Numbered from the stretch's first letter, positions 1 to 8,815 are shown. The stretch: DNA of 64,000 bases from Nodularia sp034931045 (GCF_034931045.1 NZ_JAYGHH010000014.1:1-64000), one strand, 5' to 3'. The notes: generated by a model from the sequence alone, not told the origin. Translations and numbers: made by a program.

Positions 1-178
1 GGATAATTAGCTATTATGGGATTAAGTTGGTTTTTCTAGGCAATTGCTTTGCTAAATCACAGCAATCCTTTGTTTATGTCAAATTTTATATTTTAATAGC
101 GAGATTAAATTCAACTTTTCCATTAAAATGGAATACTAAATACAGAATTTACGCGTTAACTTAGCTATCGTCTGAGGT

Positions 179-2083
179 TTGACCGTGACCGTGCGCTTGC
201 CATCCTTAACTAGTCTCCCACAAACCGAAAATCACAATCAGTCTGGTGTGACTCAATCGCCAGTCGTCGCGCCCAAGCGTGAAACTGGTGGTTTTGCTCT
301 ACTTGACAGCCTCATCCGCCATGAAGTTGAATACATTTTTGGTTATCCTGGTGGGGCAATCCTGCCAATTTACGATGACCTCTATAAAGTAGAATCAACT
401 GGTGCTATTAAACACATTTTAGTCCGGCACGAACAAGGCGCAGCTCACGCCGCCGATGGCTATGCCCGTGCTACTGGCAAGGTGGGAATATGCTTCGGTA
501 CTTCTGGCCCTGGGGCAACAAATTTAGTCACAGGTATCGCTACAGCCTACATGGACTCCATCCCCATGATTGTGGTGACAGGACAAGTGCCACGGGCATC
601 AATTGGTACTGATGCGTTTCAAGAAACAGATATTTACGGAATTACCCTACCAATAGTCAAACACTCTTATGTAGTGCGCGACCCCAAAGACATGGCGCGC
701 ATTGTGGCTGAAGCTTTCCACATCGCCAGCACTGGACGACCAGGTCCAGTTTTGATTGATGTGCCTAAAGATGTGGCTTTAGAAGAATGTGACTATGTAC
801 CCGTGGAACCGGGAACTGTGAAATTAAGGGGTTATCGTCCCACTGTGAAGGGAAATCCTCGGCAAATCAATGCGGCAATTAAGTTAATTCGTAACAGTAG
901 CCGTCCCTTATTGTATGTTGGTGGTGGAGCGATCGCCTCTAACGCCCACTCAGAAATTAAAGAACTAGCTGAGTTATTTAATATCCCAGTCACTACAACC
1001 TTAATGGGTATCGGTGCATTCGACGAGCATCATCCCTTGTCTGTGGGAATGTTGGGAATGCACGGTACTGCTTACGCTAACTTTGCCGTGACAGATTGCG
1101 ACTTGTTAATCTGCGTTGGTGCGAGATTTGACGATCGCGTTACTGGTAAATTAGATGAATTCGCTTCCCATGCCAAAGTCATTCACATTGACATCGACCC
1201 CGCAGAAGTTGGTAAAAATAGAGTTCCTGAAGTCCCGATTGTCGGTGATGTGCGTCATGTCTTAGTTGACTTGTTACGTCGCTGTCAAGAAACAGGCATT
1301 AAACACATACCACACAAAAATCAAGAATGGTTGAATTTAGTTAACCGTTGGCGGCAAGACTACCCCCTACAAGTGCCTCAACATCCCGATAGCATTTCAC
1401 CCCAAGAGGTGATTGTGGAAATTGGTCGCCAAGCCCCCCACGCGTTTTACACCACAGACGTTGGTCAACATCAAATGTGGGCAGCACAATTCCTGAAAAA
1501 TGGCCCCAGACGTTGGATTTCTAGTGCTGGGTTAGGAACAATGGGTTTTGGTGTCCCGGCGGCTATGGGTGCAAAAGTCGCATTCCCTGATGAAGAAGTC
1601 ATCTGTATCAGTGGTGATGCTAGTTTCCAGATGTGTTTGCAAGAATTGGGAACACTAGCACAGTACGGTATTAATGTCAAGACTGTAATTTTAAACAACG
1701 GTTGGCAAGGGATGGTGCGCCAGTGGCAACAAGCCTTTTATGGTGAGCGTTATTCATCTTCCAATATGGAAGTCGGGATGCCAGACATTGAGTTTTTAAC
1801 CAAAGCTTATGGCATTAAGGGCATGGTAATTAGCAGTCGTGATCAGTTAAAAGATGCGATCGCACAGATGATAGCACATGATGGCCCCGTTGTGGTTGAT
1901 ATTCGAGTCACCAGAGACGAAAACTGTTATCCAATGGTAGCCCCAGGCAAAAGCAACGCTCAAATGATTGGTTTGCCTATACAGCCACCAAAAGCCGTAG
2001 TCGAACCAGTTTCCTGTAGCCATTGCGGGACAACAAACCCTCCTACCCATAACTTTTGTTCTGAGTGTGGGACTAAATTATAG
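179..2083 (+). CDS. ilvB: Acetolactate synthase large subunit (biosynthetic)
   Basis: Thiamine-diphosphate enzyme that condenses two pyruvates to acetolactate, or pyruvate with 2-oxobutyrate, as the first common step of Ile/Val/Leu synthesis. The 634-residue protein has the N-terminal TPP-binding domain with the catalytic Glu in VRHEQGAAHAADGYARA, the central domain (SRPLLYVGGGA) and the C-terminal TPP/Mg domain (GDASFQMCLQELGT...LNNGWQGMVRQW). The start at 179 is TTG; a GTG at 185 in the same frame is also possible, and the first ~35 residues are a non-conserved extension. The last 22 residues form a small C4 zinc-ribbon-like tail (Cys613, 616, 627, 630) that the core enzyme does not need. 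No ilvN (regulatory subunit) lies next to it. Confidence 0.95.
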   Translation: MTVTVRLPSLTSLPQTENHNQSGVTQSPVVAPKRETGGFALLDSLIRHEVEYIFGYPGGAILPIYDDLYKVESTGAIKHILVRHEQGAAHAADGYARATGKVGICFGTSGPGATNLVTGIATAYMDSIPMIVVTGQVPRASIGTDAFQETDIYGITLPIVKHSYVVRDPKDMARIVAEAFHIASTGRPGPVLIDVPKDVALEECDYVPVEPGTVKLRGYRPTVKGNPRQINAAIKLIRNSSRPLLYVGGGAIASNAHSEIKELAELFNIPVTTTLMGIGAFDEHHPLSVGMLGMHGTAYANFAVTDCDLLICVGARFDDRVTGKLDEFASHAKVIHIDIDPAEVGKNRVPEVPIVGDVRHVLVDLLRRCQETGIKHIPHKNQEWLNLVNRWRQDYPLQVPQHPDSISPQEVIVEIGRQAPHAFYTTDVGQHQMWAAQFLKNGPRRWISSAGLGTMGFGVPAAMGAKVAFPDEEVICISGDASFQMCLQELGTLAQYGINVKTVILNNGWQGMVRQWQQAFYGERYSSSNMEVGMPDIEFLTKAYGIKGMVISSRDQLKDAIAQMIAHDGPVVVDIRVTRDENCYPMVAPGKSNAQMIGLPIQPPKAVVEPVSCSHCGTTNPPTHNFCSECGTKL

Positions 2084-2117
2084 GTGATGTACCTGAAATA
2101 ATTTAGCAGAGGTTCAG

Positions 2118-2150
2118 ATCCCCGAATTCTTCAAGAGGTCGGGGATATTT
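2118..2150 (+). terminator. Hairpin after ilvB
   Basis: Perfect 8-bp inverted repeat ATCCCCGA/TCGGGGAT (2118-2125 and 2139-2146) with a 13-nt loop, 35 bases after the ilvB stop. The trailing sequence is only moderately T-rich, so this is a terminator-like stem rather than a textbook intrinsic terminator. Confidence 0.5.
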
Positions 2151-2213
2151 CGGTTATTGCTATAGGTGCAAGATGTTGGCATAGGAACAAATCCCTTGCT
2201 TTTTTGTCATAGA

Positions 2214-2250
2214 AAAAAATTACGAATTACGAATTACGAACTACGAATTA
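2214..2250. repeat. Short tandem repeat of GAATTAC type
   Basis: Three to four imperfect 7-base units (TACGAATTACGAATTACGAA and a variant) lie immediately before the start of the carboxypeptidase gene. The same unit recurs around 41732-41802. Heptameric repeats of this sort are common between genes in heterocyst-forming cyanobacteria. Because the array is translated in frame if the upstream ATG at 2166 is used, it argues for the later start of the next gene. Confidence 0.75.
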
Positions 2251-2255
2251 TATTA

Positions 2256-3719
2256 ATGTCTAAAAAAATTACCATTGGCTTATTGTCGCTGTTTCTGATT
2301 ACTAAAATTGCTGTCACCCAACAAACAGCCAAAGCACAAACACCAGTCACACCGGCAATTACCACAAACACAATTTGTCCCGCCCAGTTAAAATCAGCCG
2401 TAGACACCATCACAAATAGCCCGGAATTTAGGCGAGTGCGTTGGGGAATTTTAGTCAAAAATCTCGCTAATGAACAAATTCTTTATAGTCGTGATGCTGA
2501 AAAATACTTTAATCCAGCTTCTAACACCAAATTATTAACAACAGCCGCAGCATTACAACAATTGGGTGCAGATTTTCGCATTCGTACCTCTGTTTATCAA
2601 GATGGCAATGGTGTTTTGCGTGTAGTCGGTAGAGGAGACCCCAGTTTAAAAGTACCACAACTGCAAGAACTAGCTAAACAATTACAGCAACAAGGAATTA
2701 CGCAAGTTAACCAGTTGATTGCTGATGATAGTTATTTTCAAGGTGAAATTATTCATCCTAGTTGGGAATGGGAAGATTTAGCGGCTTATTATGGCGCGCC
2801 GGTTAACAGTTTAATTGTCAATGAAAATGCTTCTCTATTGACGGTTTCGCCCCAAACCATAGGAAAACCATTACAACTCAAATGGAATGAACCGGTGGAA
2901 GCATATCAATGGCTAGTGGAAAATAATTCTATAACTACTCAAAAAGATGAATCGGGTTTTGTTGCAGTTAGCCGGGGTTTAAGAGGGCCAATGCTGCGAA
3001 TTCAAGGACAGATGGCTGTAAATTCTAACTCTACTATGAGAGCGGTCGCTGTTTTTGATCCCGTGCAAAATTTCTTGCGTCACTTCCGCCAAACTTTGGT
3101 GAAATCAGGAATTTCTGTGAATCAAATGTCATACGGTACTAGTGCAAAAAATGACCGAGAACTAGCCGCAGTGGAATCACCATCTTTATCTGAGTTGTTA
3201 AAAGAGACAAATATTAATAGTAATAATTTGTATGCTGAAGCTTTATTAAGGACTTTAGCGATTAAACAACCAGAAAAAACTAATCAAACTACAGCCGACG
3301 CAGGTTTAGCAGTTGTCAAGACTACTTTAACTCAATTAGGAGTAGATCCCACAAGTTACATATTAGTAGATGGTTCTGGGTTATCTCGCAAAAACTTAAT
3401 TAGTCCCCAAGCTTTGGTGCAAACTTTACAGGCCATGACAAAATCACCACAAGCAGAAATTTTTCGGGCTTCTTTACCTGTTGCGGGTGTTAGCGGAACA
3501 TTAAGAAATCGTTTGCGTGATACTCCGGCTGTAGAAATTGTCCAAGCCAAAACAGGTACTATGACAGGTGTAGTTTCCCTCTCAGGATATGTGAATGCAC
3601 CCAATTATCAACCTTTAGCTTTCAGTATAATTGTCAATCATTCTGAACAACCAGCTAGGGTTGTGCGCCAATCAATAGATGAAATTGTCGTTTTACTAAC
3701 ACAATTACAGCGCTGTTAA
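2256..3719 (+). CDS. dacB: D-alanyl-D-alanine carboxypeptidase/endopeptidase, PBP4 type
   Basis: Periplasmic penicillin-binding protein of peptidase family S13, which trims or cleaves peptidoglycan stem peptides. It has the class C active-site signatures: SxxK in NPASNTKLLTTAA (Ser89, Lys92 from this start), an SNN motif in NINSNNLYAEALL, and KTG in QAKTGTMTGV near the C-terminus. An N-terminal hydrophobic signal segment (ITIGLLSLFLITKIAV) follows the start. The frame is open from an ATG at 2166, but those 30 extra codons run through the GAATTAC repeat array and precede the signal peptide, so ATG 2256 is preferred. Length (487 aa) fits the family. Confidence 0.92.
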   Translation: MSKKITIGLLSLFLITKIAVTQQTAKAQTPVTPAITTNTICPAQLKSAVDTITNSPEFRRVRWGILVKNLANEQILYSRDAEKYFNPASNTKLLTTAAALQQLGADFRIRTSVYQDGNGVLRVVGRGDPSLKVPQLQELAKQLQQQGITQVNQLIADDSYFQGEIIHPSWEWEDLAAYYGAPVNSLIVNENASLLTVSPQTIGKPLQLKWNEPVEAYQWLVENNSITTQKDESGFVAVSRGLRGPMLRIQGQMAVNSNSTMRAVAVFDPVQNFLRHFRQTLVKSGISVNQMSYGTSAKNDRELAAVESPSLSELLKETNINSNNLYAEALLRTLAIKQPEKTNQTTADAGLAVVKTTLTQLGVDPTSYILVDGSGLSRKNLISPQALVQTLQAMTKSPQAEIFRASLPVAGVSGTLRNRLRDTPAVEIVQAKTGTMTGVVSLSGYVNAPNYQPLAFSIIVNHSEQPARVVRQSIDEIVVLLTQLQRC

Positions 3720-3776
3720 CACAAACAAGGATAGCTCTTCCTCTGTGCGCCTGGTGCGTCTCTGCGTGAAATCAAC

Positions 3777-4406
3777 TCATAATTCCAACTTGTCCCGCAA
3801 AATTCCCTGAATTATGTCTTGCACTGCTGCTTGAGTTAAACTACCATCAACCCTGACAATTCTAGATGGATAAGATGCAGCTAACTCGGCATATCCTTGC
3901 TGCACACGCCGATGAAAAGCGATAGTTTCTTGTTCAATCCGGTCTAATCCTACTCCATCGCCTTGTTTTCTGGCAAGTCCCACTTCCACATCAACATCTA
4001 GCCAAATAGTTAAGTCACTTTCTAACCCAGAAGTGGCAATATAGTTAAGTTGATTAATTAAACTCATGTTCAAACCCCGACCATAACCTTGGTAGGCAGT
4101 GGTAGAATCAGTATAGCGATCGCACAATATATATTTCCCCTCTGCTAAATTTGGTTTCAGTTCTTGTTCAACGTGTTGCGCCCGGTCAGCAGCATACAAT
4201 AATAATTCTGTCACCTCAGAAATTGATTTATTCTCGACTTTCTCCAGTAAAAGGCGGCGGAGATGTAAGCCTAACTCTGTTCCTCCCGGTTCACGCGTTA
4301 CAACCACGGAGATACCTAAATGTTGCAACCATTCACAACAAAACTGCATTTGGCTAGTTTTGCCGCAGCCTTCTACCCCTTCAAATACAATTAACTTGCC
4401 ACCCAT
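3777..4406 (-). CDS. tmk: Thymidylate kinase
   Basis: Phosphorylates dTMP to dTDP with ATP in dTTP synthesis. The 209-residue protein has the P-loop FEGVEGCGKTSQMQ near the N-terminus, the DR(Y/H) motif in CDRYTDSTTAYQGYGRGL, and the arginine-containing TREPGGTELG loop that contacts the nucleotide. Length matches bacterial thymidylate kinases. It converges on the carboxypeptidase gene with about 57 bases between the stops; that spacer carries a CTCTGTGCGCCT-type repeat fragment common between cyanobacterial genes. Confidence 0.95.
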   Translation of the reverse strand: MGGKLIVFEGVEGCGKTSQMQFCCEWLQHLGISVVVTREPGGTELGLHLRRLLLEKVENKSISEVTELLLYAADRAQHVEQELKPNLAEGKYILCDRYTDSTTAYQGYGRGLNMSLINQLNYIATSGLESDLTIWLDVDVEVGLARKQGDGVGLDRIEQETIAFHRRVQQGYAELAASYPSRIVRVDGSLTQAAVQDIIQGILRDKLEL

Positions 4407-4673
4407 GTTTTTAAGTTAGTTTAAATATACTGGTTTATGAACATTTGAATTAAGTTTGACCCGGAGGCTTAACTTTACCTCAAATGAATTAATTTTTATA
4501 GCCGTAGTCATATCACTGGGAACAATGCTAAACGCTTAAAGCTTTGAATTAACTGGGTTTATACTCATAACTTAACCTTTTGCTAGAGCAAGACTCGGTT
4601 TGCGTTTAAACACTGGATATCAAAGCAATTCTACAAACAACAATCAATGTTTTTACTTTAGTTTTTATACACA

Positions 4674-4712
4674 AAAAAGCACTTGAGAATTTGGATTACT
4701 CAAGTACTTTTC
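4674..4712 (-). terminator. Intrinsic terminator of a short minus-strand transcript
   Basis: Near-perfect inverted repeat: on the minus strand AAAAGTACTTGAG, an 11-nt loop, then CTCAAGTGCTTTTTT. The stem has one T/G wobble position. The run of six T on the minus strand gives the direction, although the A-tract on the other side could let it act both ways. It begins about 20 bases after the stop of the 25-codon ORF at 4732-4809. Confidence 0.8.
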
Positions 4713-4731
4713 TGTAAAAGCATATACCAGT

Positions 4732-4809
4732 TCACTTGTTTGATGCCACATTTGCAAACGGCAAGATTTCTTGACGAGAAGCATTGCCAGAATTACTTGT
4801 AACAAACAT
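4732..4809 (-). CDS. Possible 25-residue microprotein
   Basis: The minus strand reads ATG...TGA for 25 residues (MFVTSNSGNASRQEI then LPFANVASNK). It is followed at once by a strong T-tailed hairpin, and an AAGGAG lies upstream, though 17 bases before this ATG. A GTG six codons upstream (4827) continues the same frame, so the real start may be earlier. The peptide is polar, with no membrane segment, no Cys and no PatS-like RGSGR motif. I do not recognise it. A compact ORF plus terminator in an otherwise empty 729-bp spacer suggests a short expressed transcript, coding or non-coding. Confidence 0.4.
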   Translation of the reverse strand: MFVTSNSGNASRQEILPFANVASNK

Positions 4810-5135
4810 TGTGTGAAGTGGTAGCACTCCTTGCACTATATCAATAGTAGCTCTTCTAGGATAAAATCGAACATTTTATTCGTGACAGTTTATGAACTAA
4901 ACTTAGTTATAAATAATGCACTGTGCTTAGTCGCCATTAAAACTCCACTCTTCTTGTGTCAGAGCTACCCTGTATACACAAATGATCTAATCATTACCAA
5001 CCTGAGCCAGTAGTCAGTAGTCGTATGACCGGACTAAAATAGTGGCTGATAATTTTCCCGGTTCTGGGCTGGCTAAAATTCCACAATAAGGCACGAATTT
5101 AGCTGTGTCAGTCCACCACTGACATTATTCCTGTT

Positions 5136-6740
5136 TTAATCTGAAGCAGATTTGGCAACACTCCACCAAGCTAAACCATAGGATTGAGTTGCTTCGTTGA
5201 CCTGTTCACGAAACTGAACACGGATTTTATAGTTTCCAGTAGCCGGAACGGGGCAGAAAATATGTTCTACACTGTCAATTTTACTGACTGATGAGCAAGC
5301 AACACCAGTATCTGAATTTTGAGCATCTGCCTTGATTAAGTATAGGTCGAGGTTATTCAAACCGCGATCGCTAAAACTTTCATCCACATCATATCTCTGG
5401 TTTTTATTTGTATCATTTAACTCCACTAACCGATTCCAAATCAGAGTAATATTCACAAAACTGTCCTTTTTTAAAGGTTTATCCAAGGCATAATCCACCG
5501 TAGATCCAACATCTACCGTGCCATAATTCCAACCAATACTACGGACTGTACTTGATGCTCGCCATTGACCAGAGCTAAATTGCTGATAAGCCCGAAAAGT
5601 ATTTAAATGACCAGTTCCCATTTGAGCATCCAAAGGAATTTGGGAATCTTGATAAGCATCAGATTTTAACCAGTTTTGATTTTGTTTATCAATCAGCGTC
5701 CGAGTCATTCCCAGGCGTAAGCCATCACCACTATCTTGCAGCTTGTCGGCGGAATTCAATAATACAGCCTTCATCACTTGATGACGGCGAGCATCAATAC
5801 TCCAATTACGTTGTTGATTTTGTAGTTGTCGGTCACTAAATTCTTGCAACAAAGCCACAGTAGCCGTAACTTGAGGCGCAGCAAAGCTTGTTCCTGTCAC
5901 CTTATTCAACTTACCATCTGGATTCAGCATCGGAATATTACTTCCTGGTGCAACCAAACCAATAGAACGACGACCATCAATATTAAACTCCTTACCAGCT
6001 AACCGAGCCGTAGCACCCTGGTTAACAGCCGCCAAATTAGAAACGTCAACTTTATTAAAAATACCTCTTCTGGGGGATGAAAAAGCAACGTTGAGTCCGT
6101 TATAATTATCTGTAGGAATAGGAATACCCCCTCTGCCTTGGTTCCCCGCGATCGCATACAAAACATCATGAACGCGACTAGACCAATCAAGACATAAAGT
6201 TAGTAAAGCATTACCATCTAAAACCGCATCAGGACGTGGGTCACGGCTCAGAGGTTCACCGAAGCTGAAGTTAATAGCACGGACATCATCACCATTTTGT
6301 AAGGCTATATGTTGTGCCGTCAAACACTCTTCCGCTTGCCCCATGTTTCTTGTAGAACCCACAGCAGACGAATACAACTGCGCCTTTGGAGCAACTCCAG
6401 GAAAAGCTTTGTCTCGACTGACCATAACACCAGCAACATTATAGGCGTGTGAGTCAACAGCAGTATTAGATTTAGCCGGTCCATCGCGCATAAACACACC
6501 CGCTAATGATACGGCACGATTTTGAGATACAGCCTTATCCCAGCCAAACATTCCCGGACGACCAATTTCTACCTGACCAATAGCAATCTTGCGCCCCAGT
6601 AAATTATAAGGAGGTTGGTGTAATCTCAGAGCATCAATGCCATTAGCACCTAAAGGATTTTGTAAAGCTGAAGCTAATACAGGCGCACTTAAACAAGAAG
6701 CACTCAATCCCCAAACTATCCAGCTTAGTTTTTTACCCAT
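5136..6740 (-). CDS. Secreted S8 (subtilisin-like) peptidase with Asp-to-Glu change
   Basis: A 534-residue protein with an N-terminal signal peptide (MGKKLSWIVWGLSASCLSAP). Subtilase motifs appear in order: the first catalytic strand KIAIGQVEIG, where Glu58 stands where Asp is usual; the His motif DSHAYNVAGVM (His98) in place of HGTHVAG; the oxyanion Asn in YAIAGNQG (Asn200); and the nucleophile Ser in GTSFAAPQV (Ser285). The C-terminal ~150 residues resemble a beta-sandwich pre-peptidase domain. Whether it is proteolytically active is uncertain, because Glu replaces Asp and the His motif is divergent. Flanking genes give no operon context. Confidence 0.85.
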   Translation of the reverse strand: MGKKLSWIVWGLSASCLSAPVLASALQNPLGANGIDALRLHQPPYNLLGRKIAIGQVEIGRPGMFGWDKAVSQNRAVSLAGVFMRDGPAKSNTAVDSHAYNVAGVMVSRDKAFPGVAPKAQLYSSAVGSTRNMGQAEECLTAQHIALQNGDDVRAINFSFGEPLSRDPRPDAVLDGNALLTLCLDWSSRVHDVLYAIAGNQGRGGIPIPTDNYNGLNVAFSSPRRGIFNKVDVSNLAAVNQGATARLAGKEFNIDGRRSIGLVAPGSNIPMLNPDGKLNKVTGTSFAAPQVTATVALLQEFSDRQLQNQQRNWSIDARRHQVMKAVLLNSADKLQDSGDGLRLGMTRTLIDKQNQNWLKSDAYQDSQIPLDAQMGTGHLNTFRAYQQFSSGQWRASSTVRSIGWNYGTVDVGSTVDYALDKPLKKDSFVNITLIWNRLVELNDTNKNQRYDVDESFSDRGLNNLDLYLIKADAQNSDTGVACSSVSKIDSVEHIFCPVPATGNYKIRVQFREQVNEATQSYGLAWWSVAKSASD

Positions 6741-6918
6741 TGTCTAGTTGTTCGTAATGAGTTGTTATTAGTTATTGTTTATCAAGATAATTTTTTTTGC
6801 TTCCCTGTTCAGGAGTATTTCTTTCGTACTTTTAACCGGGTGGGATCAAAATTATCAGGATTGGCTCAATATTTTGTTACAATGCTTACAGACGAGAACG
6901 CTTTAAAACCCACTAACC

Positions 6919-7626
6919 ATGACCCAAAAACCAGCTCAAAAGCCCATTGTGATCTCTCCATCTATCTTATCAGCCAATTTTAGTCGTCTAGGCGACGAAA
7001 TCCGGGCTGTAGATGCCGCCGGAGCAGATTGGATTCATGTTGATGTAATGGATGGTCGCTTCGTACCTAACATTACCATCGGTCCTCTGGTTGTGGAGGC
7101 GATTCGCCCAGTGACAACCAAACCACTGGATGTCCACTTAATGATTGTAGAACCAGAAAAGTATGTAGAAGATTTTGCTAAAGCGGGAGCTGATATTATT
7201 TCCGTACATTGCGAGCATAATGCTTCCCCCCACCTGCATCGAACATTGGGACAAATTAAGGAACTAGGAAAGAAAGCTGGCGTTGTCCTCAACCCCGGTA
7301 CTCCTTTAGTGCTAATTGAACACGTTCTAGACCTATGCGACTTAGTACTGATTATGAGCGTTAACCCCGGTTTTGGAGGTCAAAGCTTTATCCCCGGTGT
7401 GTTGCCAAAAATTCGCCAATTGCGCCAAATGTGTGACGAACGCGGTTTAGACCCCTGGATTGAAGTCGATGGGGGACTCAAGGCTAATAATACTTGGCAA
7501 GTTTTGGAAGCTGGTGCTAATGCAATTGTTGCTGGTTCAGCTGTATTTAAAGCCCCAGATTACGCTGAAGCTGTGTCATCTATTCGTAACAGTAAGCGTC
7601 CTGCGCCAGAATTGGCAAAGGTTTAA
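6919..7626 (+). CDS. rpe: Ribulose-phosphate 3-epimerase
   Basis: Interconverts ribulose-5-phosphate and xylulose-5-phosphate in the Calvin cycle and pentose phosphate pathway. The TIM-barrel signature residues are present: ISPSILSANFSRLG, the metal ligands in HVDVMDGRFVPN and LDVHLMI, the NPGFGGQ phosphate loop and EVDGG. At 235 residues it matches cyanobacterial enzymes. ATG 6919 is preferred because the conserved ISPSILS segment follows shortly after; an overlapping frame from 6762 is not coding. A strong terminator follows. Confidence 0.96.
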   Translation: MTQKPAQKPIVISPSILSANFSRLGDEIRAVDAAGADWIHVDVMDGRFVPNITIGPLVVEAIRPVTTKPLDVHLMIVEPEKYVEDFAKAGADIISVHCEHNASPHLHRTLGQIKELGKKAGVVLNPGTPLVLIEHVLDLCDLVLIMSVNPGFGGQSFIPGVLPKIRQLRQMCDERGLDPWIEVDGGLKANNTWQVLEAGANAIVAGSAVFKAPDYAEAVSSIRNSKRPAPELAKV

Positions 7627-7660
7627 TATTTCGCCAAATAAATAAATTTCAGTCACTTGA

Positions 7661-7700
7661 GAACCTCCCCAATTGAATTCGGGAGGTTCTATTATTTTAT
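7661..7700 (+). terminator. Intrinsic terminator of rpe
   Basis: Perfect 9-bp stem GAACCTCCC/GGGAGGTTC (7661-7669 and 7681-7689) with an 11-nt loop, followed by a T-rich tail (TATTATTTTATT). It sits 35 bases after the rpe stop and between convergent genes. Confidence 0.85.
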
Positions 7701-7764
7701 TCTATCGTCGGGGATAACGGCTATTTTCTATTCAAATCGGTGAAATTATTGTCAGAAATCCGGG

Positions 7765-8430
7765 CTAAGATTTAGTTTCCTCTGTCTGCGCGTCAATGAC
7801 TGAACTCCAGTCATCATTTTTCACAGCTGCTTCGAGTTGAACCTGACGTTTTGCGACACTCGCATCCACCTTTTCTATTCCCTGAGACAAACTTGAATCA
7901 GCCATTGCTTTCCGCAATTTTAACTTTTTCTCCTCATAAGCTTGGCGTTCCACCTCTGACATTACCACCTTAGCTGCCTCACCTACCGTACTCGCCCACA
8001 TTCCACCTTCAGCAGCATTTCCAGGTGGTGTAGTTTCTAGTTCTCTAATCCAAACATCTTGCAAATCTTCCATATCTTGACGTTTGGGAAACTTAAAAGT
8101 CTGCACACGCACAAAAGCGCATTTTTGCTCACCATATTGGCTAACATGACTGTTGAGAGAAAGCAACACATTCCGGGAATAGCCAATATACTGGGTTTGG
8201 TTTTCTGCATCCAAAACCGCATAAACTCCGGCAACTTTAGCATTTTGGTCAGCCATGCGCCAAGTTTCAAGAGGCATAATTTCTGCCCCATCATTTGCAA
8301 ATACAGGCGTTACAGCCACTTCAGTGGTATTGTGTTCATCGTCAGAACTGTACAAAAATTCATGTAAACCACGGTGGTTGACTGGTACATTTTGATGCTC
8401 AATTGGCAAATTTTTCTCAGATTCCATCAC
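7765..8430 (-). CDS. GIY-YIG domain protein
   Basis: The 221-residue protein carries a GIY-YIG nuclease-like core at about residues 66-115: GVYAVLD (GVY 68-70), TQYIGYSRN (YIG 81-83) with the following Ser85-Arg86-Asn87, and a basic stretch. The N-terminal ~60 residues and the charged, probably helical C-terminal ~80 residues (EVERQAYEEKKLKLRKAMAD) are not part of the domain. Proteins of this arrangement are widespread in cyanobacteria but uncharacterised. The family includes UvrC-like and homing nucleases; DNA cleavage here is only an inference. The start could be either of two consecutive Met codons. Confidence 0.8.
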   Translation of the reverse strand: MMESEKNLPIEHQNVPVNHRGLHEFLYSSDDEHNTTEVAVTPVFANDGAEIMPLETWRMADQNAKVAGVYAVLDAENQTQYIGYSRNVLLSLNSHVSQYGEQKCAFVRVQTFKFPKRQDMEDLQDVWIRELETTPPGNAAEGGMWASTVGEAAKVVMSEVERQAYEEKKLKLRKAMADSSLSQGIEKVDASVAKRQVQLEAAVKNDDWSSVIDAQTEETKS

Positions 8431-8513
8431 AGTTAATCCCTGTATTATTGATTATCGATGCCCTCAAAAACATTGAACCTTAAATTTACTCACATCCCCA
8501 AAAAAATTGCATC

Positions 8514-8538
8514 NNNNNNNNNNNNNNNNNNNNNNNNN
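8514..8538. other. Assembly gap (25 N)
   Basis: A run of exactly 25 N, the same length as two of the other three gaps in the window, so it is a placeholder of unknown true length. It lies between the GIY-YIG gene and the ABC permease gene and does not interrupt a recognised frame. Confidence 0.98.
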
Positions 8539-8815
8539 GAAAAACGAGAGGACAAATGTTCGTGTCATATTAATTAGCTTTTTTTTACCGAATTCCTATA
8601 CATTTCAATTACATTAAACTATTGTGGGGTAGACATATTAAGTAAGTAGGCGAGAATAAGTCAAAGTACATTAAGTAATGTAAAAATATTCAGATTGTTG
8701 CGTAGTGAGGGCTACAGCCCTCAAATAAGGACTAAAGTCCTTACTACAAACATTGAATTATTCCTGCTGCTCTACTTACCTGTCCATGTTATTCAAGTAA
8801 AATGAGCAACAACTT
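8539..8815. other. Intergenic region upstream of the permease
   Basis: Apart from the double-hairpin repeat at 8702-8751, no gene or strong regulatory site is visible. An AT-rich stretch directly precedes the permease start. Confidence 0.5.
8702..8751. repeat. Double-hairpin interspersed repeat
   Basis: A 50-bp element made of two adjacent palindromes, GAGGGCTACAGCCCTC and AAGGACTAAAGTCCTT, bounded by GTAGTGAGG and CCTTACTAC inverted ends. A second copy in the opposite orientation lies at 39728-39792. Elements of this pattern are common non-coding repeats in filamentous cyanobacteria. Confidence 0.85.

Larger units (their letters stand above)
4407..5135. other. 729-bp intergenic region holding a micro-ORF and terminator
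   Basis: No long gene is supported here. The region holds a strong hairpin with a T-run on the minus strand (4674-4711) and, just upstream of it on the same strand, a 25-codon ORF (see separate entries). The rest is AT-rich without recognisable motifs. A 60-codon plus-strand frame at 4831-5013 shows no convincing start signal or similarity. Confidence 0.6.

Noticed and set aside
4831..5013. 60-codon plus-strand frame in the 729-bp spacer
   Set aside because: Hydrophobic low-information translation, no SD sequence, and it overlaps the likely promoter of the minus-strand short ORF.
6762..6983. 73-codon frame overlapping the start of rpe
   Set aside because: It overlaps the conserved N-terminus of rpe in another frame and has no similarity.
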